From Prorocentrum cordatum (taxonomy: Eukaryota > Sar > Dinophyceae > Prorocentrales > Prorocentraceae): a DNA stretch of 64,000 nt. The stretch covers positions 376,097 to 440,096 of the forward strand of contig CAUYUJ010014616.1 of assembly GCA_963575745.1 (NCBI GenBank). Reading direction: 5' to 3'. Shown here one piece after another: positions 33,169 through 42,900 of the stretch. Under the pieces are notes generated by a model. It saw only the letters and a program-made list of their open reading frames with translations. It did no database searches and was not told where the DNA came from. The position numbers and the translations under genes were made by a program. Each line of letters opens with the position of its first letter. The first letter of the stretch is position 1.

Positions 33169-33572
33169 GGGCGGAGAGCCTGCGGCTGTGCTCACGGTCG
33201 TCGCCAGAAAACGGCCCTCCCTCCTCTTGGACAGTTAACGTGGCTGGAGGGAATATGGTTTCGTTTGGCCAAAGCCTAAACGGTTATATTCCCCCCTAGG
33301 CCGTAGTGCTCTGGCTTCCTCCTCCTCCTTCCTTTCCCCTCTTCCGCAGCCTTCTGTGCTTAGAGCTGTGCTTTTTTCCACCTCCCACCCCACATCTCGT
33401 TTTAATGAAGCCGCACCCAACCGCCCCCTTCGTCAGTCGGAGGGTCGTTCGGGTGCCACCCCCGCGCCTTGGAGTGACCCTCGACGCGGGCGGAGAGCCT
33501 GCGGCTGTGCTCACGGTCGTCGCCAGAAAACGGCCCTCCCTCCTCTTGGACAGTTAACGTGGCTGGAGGGAA
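33169..33572. repeat. 85-bp direct repeat pair
   Basis: 33169-33253 and 33488-33572 are identical or nearly so over 85 bp (starting GGGCGGAGAGCCTGCGGCTG, ending GTGGCTGGAGGGAA). They are 319 bp apart and lie just 3' of the GC-rich block. No matching copy was found at its 5' side, so they are not its long terminal repeats. Confidence 0.85.
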
Positions 33573-33584
33573 CATCAAAACTTG

Positions 33585-33830
33585 TTACCCTTTCGGGCCT
33601 TCCTGAAGGACGTCTTGGAGGCCTCTTGGGGGCCTCCAGGCAATTTTTTGGCCATCTTGGAGCCATCTTGGGCCGTCTTGGAGGCTTCTTGGACGATTTT
33701 GAAGGCATCTTGGACTCTCGGGCCGTCTTGGAAGCCATCTTGGACCGTCTTTGGCGACTTGGAGGCCGGAGGTCATCTTGGGCCAACGTGACCATCTTAG
33801 AGGCCATCTTGAGCCGGCTTGGAGAATTTG
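33585..33830. repeat. TCTTGG degenerate repeat block
   Basis: Successive CATCTTGG(A/G)GCC and CGTCTTGG units at 15-25 bp spacing; same family as at 7.2 kb. Confidence 0.7.
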
Positions 33831-33954
33831 CGGTCGTTGAGGTGGTTTCCGGCACCCTGGCGGGATCGGCCGAAGCCCCAGGGGGAATTCGAACCAAAAC
33901 CAGCATCGAAAGGATCTAGCACGCCGGGCACCCCTGTGGCAAGCCAACCTGGGG

Positions 33955-34140
33955 CGGCGGATCTGATGGCCGTCGGCCCATCCCGCCACCGTGCCTGGGT
34001 TGTGGGTCTGCGACCCCTTGGATGTTCGTTGGGATCTCGTGGAGGCCTCTCGGGGGCCCCCTCGAGGCAGTTCGGAGGCCCCTGGGGGGCTGTTTTTGTG
34101 GTCCCTTTTGGGCCTCTTGGGGGCCTCGTGGAGCTCCTTC
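33955..34140. repeat. Dispersed repeat, copy 1 (second copy at 37.6 kb)
   Basis: Contains GATGGCCGTCGGCCCATCC, TGTGGGTCTGCG and TTGGATGTTCGTTGGGATCT in the same order as 37618-37745, then TCTTGG/CTCGGGGGCC units. The two copies are direct repeats about 3.66 kb apart. Confidence 0.75.
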
Positions 34141-35908
34141 CCTTTCCCTTCGTCTGCGGTACTCATCTCTCCACGTGTACTGCGCTCATCTCTCCACGGG
34201 TACCCTGCGAGCGGGGCGCTGCCGCTGCCGCAGAGCGCCTGCCGCGCAGGGTTTCCGCAGTTTGCATGTTGTGGGGGCGCGTGCACAAGAATGTTTGCTG
34301 ATCGTGTTGTGTCGTTTCCTGTCCCCTCCGTAGCCTTCGGCTCCCAGAATCATTCGGGGAGCTTTCTGAGGGCGGCTGTCTGCATGCAGGGGGGGGGCCT
34401 CGCTCACTGGCGGTGGGCGGTCCTCGTGGTGCTGGCGGCGCTCCACGAGGTGCGGCGGCTCGCGCCTGTGCTTGCAGTGCCTGAGGCCGCGGCGGCCGAG
34501 TCAGGGGGCCCGAGCGTGGAGGCGGTCGCGGCTTCGACGCTGGACCACCTGGCTGCCCGAGGCTTCCCCACACCGCCTTCCCCTTGAAACGGAGGGGAGG
34601 CGCGCGGGCTGGATCCCGTTCAGTGCCTGGAGCCGCCCCCGGCGGCGCGTCGGTGCGAGTGTCCCGTTTTGGCGCACGCACGCGTAAAAAGAAGCCCTGG
34701 CGGCCTCCAGAGGTCTGACGACGACTACATCGACGACGTTCGATCGACGACGGCCGACGGCCTCCACCGATTTCCAGGATCGGGAAGCATCTGGAGGCCC
34801 CAGAACAAAAACAAAGCGCCCAAAACCGTGCAACCCTCCGATCACGTCAACAGAAAACGACCACCAGCACCACGACCACTACGACGACCACCCCAACGAT
34901 CATCACGACGGCGGCAGCGGCTGGGGGCGGCGGCGGCCGCGGGGGCGGCGGCGGCGGCGGCCTGGCGGCCCAGAGCCTTTGGGGGCCTCCTCGGCCACCG
35001 TGGCAGTCACGTCATTTGCGCAGCCAGGGAAACATTCGCGCCTTCCGACGCGTCGCGCGTCGACCTCGCACGGCTCCGCGACCGTCCTCGGACCCTCCAA
35101 TCATCCTTTAGAACGCCCAGCACCTCCACGCGCCAAGGGCGGCCTTTGGCTAGGGGACCTCTCCCCTAGGCAAATGGTATTTTATGGATCGTTGAGTAGC
35201 GCAAGGTCCAGTGACAACGACTGTACCGTCGGCTAGAACCTAAGCGCGGGTGGTTCGAGGTCTGAATTATTCAGGACTGATGATCAGGCGTCGTGTGATC
35301 TGAGGACAATCCAATTCGAACGCCCGCTGACCATCTTTTTGGATCACCTTGGGAGCATCCGAGCCCCCCCGAAGGCCTCCAGAAACATAAAGCGCTCTCG
35401 CTTGAGGAGGAGGAGGCGACAGGAACTGGATTTATTCCGCTGCTCAATTCCTCAGAGAAAAACCCCCGACGAGCACGTTCCAATTCGGTCCGATCGGTCC
35501 GACTCGATTTCGGCCAGCCCGATCCGTTTCGATTTTCCAGCCGTCCGATGCGGCCCGATGCTCGCATGGCGTCATTGTGCATCCTGGCGCGTCCGATCCG
35601 ATTCCGATTCCGATTCCGTGCCGATGCGGCTTGATCCGATGCACACCCCGATCCGTCCAGATTTTCGATTCGATGCTGACTGATCTTGTTGGGAGACTTC
35701 CTTGTTTGGTCAGGCTTTTTCGATACTGCCCCCCAGCCCTTACCTCACGGCCGGCTTTTCATCCTAAACCGTTTTGCGTTGGTATTTGGGTTTGGCGACG
35801 GATCCCAGAGCCAGAACGTGAGGAACGACCTCCGTCCAGGCATTTTCAAGACTTGGGGTGTCTGGGCCTGGGGGTCAAAATCGACTCCTGGTCATCTCCC
35901 GGCATGAG
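34141..35908. other. No gene seen; short repeats only
   Basis: Contains a small duplication of CTCATCTCTCCACG (34163-34199), a (CGG)n run at 34918-34970 and a GATTCCGATTCCG microsatellite at 35597-35620 in a region rich in CCGATC. Open frames here lack coding character. Confidence 0.5.
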
Positions 35909-36150
35909 TTCTGGCCAAACATCTCGGGGGGAATCTGACCGTGGCCGCGAAGAGCTTCGCGGAGGCCCCCGGCCGAAAACGTCCCGAAACCTATCAATCC
36001 TCGATGTTCGACCCTCGATCCTTGAGCCTCGACTACCGACTACCTCCCGAGGAGGAGAGCGTGGAGGCCGCGACTGAGGAGGTCAAACCCAAGAAATTCA
36101 CCAAAAAGCAGATGGCCAAGCGCCGCCTCCAGATCGGCGGGGGCGCCTGA
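35909..36150 (+). CDS. Probable 3' terminal exon of an unrecognised gene
   Basis: Open from an AG at 35907-35908 to a TGA at 36148. The product tail reads AAKSFAEAPGRKRPETYQSS, then MFDPRSLSLDYRLPPEEES, then VKPKKFTKKQMAKRRLQIGG. The mixed composition and the basic KKFTKKQMAKRR end look like a real C-terminus, perhaps of a nuclear or RNA-associated protein, but I do not recognise it. Upstream exons were not found in the preceding kilobase. Confidence 0.45.
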
Positions 36151-36232
36151 GCGTTCCCGCGGTCTCTCGCGCGTGCCCGCCCCGAGAGCCGCTCGAGCAG
36201 GTCTGTCCAGTGATTGAGCGGACCTGAGGGGA

Positions 36233-36330
36233 AGGAACGAAGGAAGGGAGGGGAGGGAAGGAGGGGGGAGGGAAGGAGGAGGGGGAGGGAAGGGAGGGGA
36301 GGGAAGGAGGGTAGGCAGGGGGAGGAGTAG
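36233..36330. repeat. GGGAGGGAAGGA purine tract
   Basis: Degenerate GGAAGGGAGGGGAGGGAAGG units after the 35.9-kb exon. Confidence 0.8.
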
Positions 36331-36749
36331 GACAACCGGGAGGGGGAGGGGACACGGGGAGAGGGAGAGGTAGGGCGACGAGGACAGTGGGAGGATGAAG
36401 GAGGGACGAGGAGGACTGAACCCGTCGAGGGAGGAGGAGCAGGAGGAGGATACAGGTGGAGTGCGCAGCCCTTACGGGCGTCTGGTCCTTGTATGCAGGG
36501 TGTGCATAATGATCTTGCAGTGGTGCTTGGGGTCCCTGTCTGAGGGGCGGCACCTGACTGGCGGCCACCACATAGCTCATATGTTTGGACATCAGTGAAG
36601 CGGGGTGAAGGGAGGCGAGTCTCGGTTCATGTTTGAAAAGGGGATGAGGACCTCTTGACCCAGCAAGGAGAATTGCGCAAGGGAGACGGGAGGACGTGAG
36701 GGGGGAGGCCCGCCGCGCGCTCGCGTTCCCACCTCGGCGACGGTGGGTA

Positions 36750-36898
36750 ATTAAGGGGAGGAGGAGGAGGAGGAGGAGGAGGAGGAGGAGGAGGAGGAGA
36801 CTGGAGACTGGGGAGGAGAAGGAGGAGAAGGAGCAGGAGACTGGGGAGGAGGAGGAGGAGGAGGAGGAGGAGAAGGAGGAGGAGGAGGAGGAAGAAGA
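36750..36898. repeat. (GGA)n tract
   Basis: Long GGA array with a few GACTGGGGA interruptions. Confidence 0.9.
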
Positions 36899-37259
36899 TC
36901 ACCGCGTCTGACAGAATTCTGACTGAATGGTTATGTTTCTTGCTGTTGACTGCTTCCAGCCCGTGACGCCTGTTGGCCCTCTCGGATTAACATATAGAGA
37001 GTGATGGGATAGCAAACACCACCGGGCGGGCATTGCCGCTCCTGGGGTGATGGCAAGTGCTTGAACAGTTTAACGCAGTATGGCTGGGAGGGGAGGATGG
37101 GCAGGGCTTCTGGAAGCCTCGCGCTATGTATTCTGAATGTGCTCCTCATTCCCATTACGCAGCACATGACACAGCTCTCTGTAGCGGACCTGTCCAATAA
37201 AACAGATATGCATTATTTAATCGCTTCGCTCATTCCGCCGGCCCTCGAGCGCTCTATGG
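36899..37259. other. No gene seen
   Basis: Less GC-rich unique sequence, no recognisable feature. Confidence 0.5.
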
Positions 37260-38060
37260 GGCCTCTTTGAAGCCTCTTGGGGGTCTCTTTTGGGCCTCCT
37301 AGGGGCCTCTTGGGGGCCTCTTGGGGGTCTCTTGGGGCTCCTTGGCGGCGTCTTGGGCCCCCCTTGGGCCTCTTGGGTGGCTCTTGGGGGCCTCTTGGGG
37401 CGGGGTAGTCGAGTGCACCCCCTTCGGAGGCCACGATCCTCGTGTGGGGTGTCGAAAAAAGGCCCTCAAAACCATCTCTGATCCGACCCTGCCGGGGATC
37501 GCCCAGGGTACTTTTCGCCGGGGGACCCCCAGGGGCCGCCCCGCGCGCGCGAACCAGAAGTATTATTTAGCAGTTACCGGAGATCTTAGCACGCCTCTGG
37601 CCCGTTGGGCCGGCGAATTAGATGGCCTTCGGTCCACCCTGCCACCGTGATTGTGGGTCTGCGGCCCTTTGGATGTTCGTTGGGATCTCGTGGGAGGCTT
37701 CTCGGGGGCCTCTCGGAGGCAGTTTTGATGCATCTGGGAGGCTGTTTTGGCGCCTCATGGGGCATCTTTTGGACCTCTTCGCGGCCTGTCTGGACCACCT
37801 GGGGGCCTCTTGGGTCTCTTGGGGCCTCTTGTGGGCCTCTTGGGGTTATCTTGGGGTCTCCTGCAGGCCTCTCGGGGCCGAGGGCTTGAAATGTCCGTTC
37901 GGGTCCCCGTCTGGGCCCCTCTTGGAGCCGTTCTGGGGGCATCTTGGGCCGTCTTGGATGCCTCTTGGGCCGTCTTCGCGCCCTGTGGGGCGGTCTTGGG
38001 GCCATCTTGGAGGCATCTTGGGCCGTCTTGAGGCGGTCTTTGGGGCCTCTGAAGCCGTCT
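37260..38060. repeat. TCTTGGGGGCC repeat blocks with dispersed repeat copy 2
   Basis: 37260-37420 and 37735-38060 are built of CCTCTTGGGG(G)CC units with many near-15-bp spacings. The intervening 37618-37745 is the second copy of the 33.96-kb dispersed repeat. Confidence 0.75.
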
Positions 38061-39379
38061 TCGAGCGTCGGGAAGCCGAAACGGCGATAACGCCAAATCC
38101 TTCATAGTCCTAACGAGCATTAATGATTCATTGGCTTGCGCCGCACCGCCGACCCCTTGGGGCGGCAGCAAGAGTGAAAGACAGAATTCGCGGAACGCGC
38201 GCGATCGCTGGGCAATCTTGGGGTTTCGGCCTGTCCTACGTAGCGTGTGGGGTTCCAGGGGAGGCCTTGTAGGGGATTGTTTTGAAGTTCTTCGTGGTCT
38301 TATGTGAGTTTCTTGGGGCCTTCACGGGGCCTGTCCCAGGCCTCCTTTTCCACCTCCTGGATAGGCTCGGGGATCGTTGAGACCCAGCTGGGGTTGCGTC
38401 CGGCCAGAAGTTCGAGAGTGGACCCAGATGTGTCGACGAGGAGCTTCCTGAAGGCCCTGAGGGGGCGGAGAGCGCCCAAGAACTAGGAGTCTCATGCCTC
38501 GAGCCTCGATCCACCCCGTGTTCCTTCCTTTGCGAAGGGGTGGCGCCGGCCAGGGAGGTCGATCCTCATCCCGGACTTTCGGCGGTGGTCCCCGGCACCG
38601 AAAACGGTTCCTGGAGGCTGAATGCGAGGAGATGCTTCGGGTGGTCGAACGACCTCGGAAATATGTGAGACATCGGTGGCGACGACGAAATGTTTTTTCT
38701 TTTTTCCCTCTTCCTCATCCTCCTCCTCGTCCTTCTCTTCTTCTTCTCGATCGAGGTAGATGCCCGCGGCAGTTTATCTCTCTATATATATATATATACA
38801 CATATCGAAGACGCATACGGCGAATCACCGCCGCCCCTGCCTTTTTGGAAGCGCCTATGTGGCCGAACGTTGAGGCCAGACCTGCCAAGCTCTGAGACTA
38901 CGATGCTGGCTTTGCCGTTGGAATTAATTTGTGCCGGTGATCTGTCGATCGATTTATGCCGATCATCGAGCGATGTCGACCGATCGCTGTCGACCATACA
39001 CCGTGCTCGACCAATTGATCCCGCTCGTTTTCGCACTCGCCGCAAATCATCTCAAACATTGTCGTGCTCGTCGCAGACGATCATATGCGCGTTTTTCGCA
39101 AAAGGATCTCGACTCAATTCGCGTTCGTCGCCGATGATCTCGACGTTTTTTTGCGTTTCGCCGCAGATGATCTCGAAATGTTCGTGTTCGCCGCAGGTGA
39201 TCTCGACCTTGTTCGCGCTCGCCGCCAATGATCTCGATCGTTCTCGCTCTCGTCCTGCGCGATCTCCAACAAACCCGCGCTCATCTCACGCGATCTCGAT
39301 TGTCTCGCGTTCGTCCGACCACGGCTCCAAGTTCACACGCGCACGCAACTGAATCGCCAACATCGCATTATCCTGGCGA
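38061..39379. other. No gene seen; (TA)n and GATCTCG repeats
   Basis: Includes TCTCTATATATATATATATA at 38779-38802. From about 39030 to 39310 degenerate units of roughly 25-35 bp are built on CGCCGCA(G/A)ATGATCTCGA and TCGCGCTCGTC. No coding frame is supported. Confidence 0.55.
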
Positions 39380-39688
39380 GAGACCCAATTATATATTATA
39401 TAGCAGTCGTGGGTGACGCAGTTGCGAATATCGTTTGCGCTGGAGCCCCCCATGGGGCTACGAAGCTCGTGTGAGGAGTATGCCGAAATTGGTGCGGGGC
39501 CGTCATGCGAACGCTGCCACTGGGGCCTTCGTTAGAGTTAGAGGGTAGAGTATACGAGTATACTGTATACTGTGCATTATGGGGCTGTGGGCTATGGGCT
39601 ATGGGCTATGGGCTATGGGGCCACGAAGCGTCAGAACGTGTAAAGGGTGTGCCGAAATTCGTGCGGGGCCGCTACGCGGACGCTGCCA

Positions 39689-39690
<2 letters not shown>
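39372..39690 (+). mobile_element. Satellite-carrying element, copy 3 (head plus two units)
   Basis: TATCCTGGCGAGAGACCCAAT at 39371-39391 matches the head of copy 1. It is followed by two diverged units of the 89-bp satellite (GGGGCTACGAAGC...GTGCCGAAATT...GACGCTGCCA) separated by a short insertion with a GGGCTAT heptamer array (39592-39620). The tail is missing and a GTC microsatellite follows. Confidence 0.6.
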
Positions 39691-39721
<31 letters not shown>

Positions 39722-39862
39722 TCGTCGCGTCGTCGTCGTCGTCGTCTTCGCTCCCTTGCGCTGCTTCAGGCGCCAGGGGGTCCCCCCAGAGGGCCGAAGA
39801 CGACGACGACGACGACGACGACGAAGGCGACGGCGATGACGATGGCGACGGCGGCGGCGGCG
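39688..39862. repeat. (GTC)n and (GAC)n inverted microsatellites
   Basis: GTC/CGT array at 39688-39750 and complementary GAC array at 39797-39860, 50 bp apart. They could form a long hairpin. Confidence 0.8.
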
Positions 39863-39989
39863 GATCTCATCCGTCCTCAACCCTCAACCCCGAACTTCAC
39901 GATTGCCTATGTATGGCTGCTGCTCCTCCGCAGCCTCCTTGACGCCGCACGTTTGGCCCTTCTTCCTCGGGGGGGGGGCGGCCTGCCGG

Positions 39990-42900
39990 ATGCCGTGGCG
40001 GTCGGATTTCTCCGAGGAGGAGGACATCCACGGGGAAGAGGTGGGGGTGGCACAGAACGCCCCCCCTCCCCAGAGCCCAGAGGAAGAGGAGGATAATGAG
40101 GAGGAGGAGGAAGAGGAGGAGGAGGAGGAGGAGGAGGAGGAGGAGGAGCAGGAGGAGAAGCGGGAGGAGGAGGAGGAGGAGGAGGAGGAGGAGGAGGGCA
40201 CCGAGGAAGGGCCCCAAGGAGGAGAAGGAGAAGAAGGAGGAGCAAGAGGCAAGAGAAAGAGGGCGAGAGTTCTGGGTTTCCTAGGTCGGCGAGGCTGCGG
40301 CAGCCGATCCAGAGTTGGCATCGGCATCGAGAGCCGATCCAGAGTTGGCATCGGCATCGGGAGCCGATCCAGAGTTGGCATCAGCATCGAGAGCCGATCA
40401 AGAGTTGGCATCAGCATCGAGAGCCGATCAAGAGTTGGCATCAGCATCGGGAGCCGATGCAGAGTTGGCATCGGCATCGAGAGCCGATCAAGAAGATGAC
40501 CGGCCAATTCGTCGACAGCGAGGGCGCCAACCCGGTCAGAGAGTCGGCCCATGCAACACAGCCCGCCGGAGACAAATGTTGTTGACACTAGGCATGGCCC
40601 CTGCAGCTGGTCCAGAAGCTCACGCCCCCCGCCCACGACCACGACCAGGTACGAGGAAACGAGATTCATCAGGCCGTTATGTTCTCCAGCACGTTACCAT
40701 TGCCGACAGTTTGCCTCTGGTCGCTCGTGTGGACCTTGAGTTGGTGCGAGCTGCCATTGCCCTGAAGAAGATTGATTTTCCCCCATCAAGCATTTTCGAT
40801 CTCGCGGAGAAGGTCGACGCTGAGGCAGGGGCGGCTGTGGCAAGAAGTGCGACGCACGACAGCATGTTCAAGATCGCTTCGCACCTCCTCGACCCTGAGT
40901 GTAAGAATCGCGCCAAGGACTGGCAGATCAATTTTACTGCTGCAATGATGTACCTGGATGTGAATCGCCAAACTGTCAAACGCACCAGGAAGGTCACGGC
41001 TGGGTCCCTTGCCCTGTGTAGTTTCCGTGACCAAGAGCAAACTTTGTACGAAGTGTTCGCTGCGATTGATGCCGGCGCCCTCCGCCCAGTGTTCTATATC
41101 GAGCGTTTGATGTACGACGAGACGCCTCTCAAAACACGGGTGCAGGATTCTTCCGGCGTGGCGAAACTCCTCCAGAGCGAGTTTGAGTGGGCCATTTGTT
41201 TGCAGGACGTGACCACAGGAGCCCACATGGTTTCACAGAGTTGGCGGCCGACGTGGGTCCAAGCAGTTGATCGAAACACTGCCGAGTGCCTCCTCGCGGC
41301 AACCACATCAATACAACATCGGCATCCCATGGTGGACCAAATATTCAAGGACACGCCCAAGCTGCTACTCGCAACGACCGACGATTACACTGGCAACGAC
41401 CGCTGCGAGAGAGCACGTTCGCTCGCGCATCCAGACTGGGTTACCTCGAGGCTTCCTTGTTTGGCTCACAAGTCCGTCACCGTCGGCGCCAAGACGAACT
41501 CCTTGGTCATGGACGACGTAACTGGTCTTACCAATTCTTGACGCTTCGCGTATCCGACGTCGACGCATCACGTATCCCCACCAGCCACCAGCCACCAGCC
41601 ACCAGCCACCAGCCCAGAGAGATGCTTAGCGCTTAGCCGCTTAGCCCTTAGCCCTTAGCCCTTAGGCGAGGGGTTGGCTTGACCAGGGAAGCGTAGCGCG
41701 TAGCAGCATGCAGTGAGGCAGCATGCTGCGCAACGAAAAGGGCCCCGAAAGGGGCCCAAGGGCCAAAGGCCAAGGGGGCTCAAGATTGCCACGCGGGAGT
41801 TCCATGAGGGGCCCATGAGGGCCCCAAGAAGGCTCCAGGAGGGGCCCGACGGGTGTAGGGTGTAGGGTGTAGGTTGTAGGTGTGCAGGTGTTTAGGTTTA
41901 AGTGTTTAAGTGTGTAAGGGTTAAGTTTAAGGTTTAAGGGGCCCGAGAAGGCTCCAAGAGGGGCCCACGATAGCCCCAAGAGGGAAGGGGGCAAGCATAT
42001 AATGCACCAACCGGAGCCCACAAGTGCATGATTGCTGGGGCCCTCCTGTGTCCTGGGGCTTTCTTGGGCTCTCCCGGGGCCGTCTTGGGGCCCAGGGCCC
42101 TCCTGGGCCGTCGTGCGGCCCCCTTGGGGCTCAGGGCCTAGGGCCTAGGGCCTAGGGCCTAGGGCCTAGGGCCTATGACCAGTGCCGAGAGGGCCCCAAG
42201 ATGGCCCCAAGAGGGGCCCAGGGCCCAGGAGTCAGCTGGCACATGACTGCCAGGGCCTCCTGGGAGAATGAGCTCCCAAAATCACTTCGCGCCCTAGGCC
42301 CTAGGCCCTAGAGCCCAGAGGGCCTGTGAGATTTCCTGCTGTCGTTGATGCACGTCGGCCAGATGCAGTCTTTCAAATTCGAGCTAGAGAATGTCATATC
42401 AGATAAGTTTGACATCATGTATGCGGACCGTGCCCTGGTTTTGAGCGACGAAGCGGTGGCGTACAAGAGGTCATTATTGTCGGCATTCTGTTCAGGGTCT
42501 GCACTTGGGCCTGATGCGACGCACCTACAGTCGAAGAGTAAGGTGATTCACTTGAGCCTCGGGGGGGCAGGATGCGGAAAAAGAAGAGGAGAGAGAGGGC
42601 GGGAGGATGGGGGGGGGGGCAGGGGGAAAGGTCCAGAGACCGGATAGAGGATAGAGGATAGAGGATAGACGATAGAGCGTTGAATCACGCACTGGGGCGA
42701 GAGGGGGGCCGATGGAGGTGCCAGCGACAGAAGTCAGAGATCCACTAGTTGGGTTTTCTCTGGTGTAATGTGTAATATGGAATCAAAGGATTCACGCTTC
42801 GCGTAAGCCGTAACCCGCAACCCGTACCCCGTAACCCCGCCAGCCCATTCGGCAGCCTTGCCCATGAGAGCCGACGGGAAGCGGCGGACACATATAGTGA

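Noticed and set aside
33169-33572. 85-bp direct repeats as long terminal repeats of the retroelement-like block
   Set aside because: Both copies lie on the same (3') side of the block and none was found at its 5' edge.
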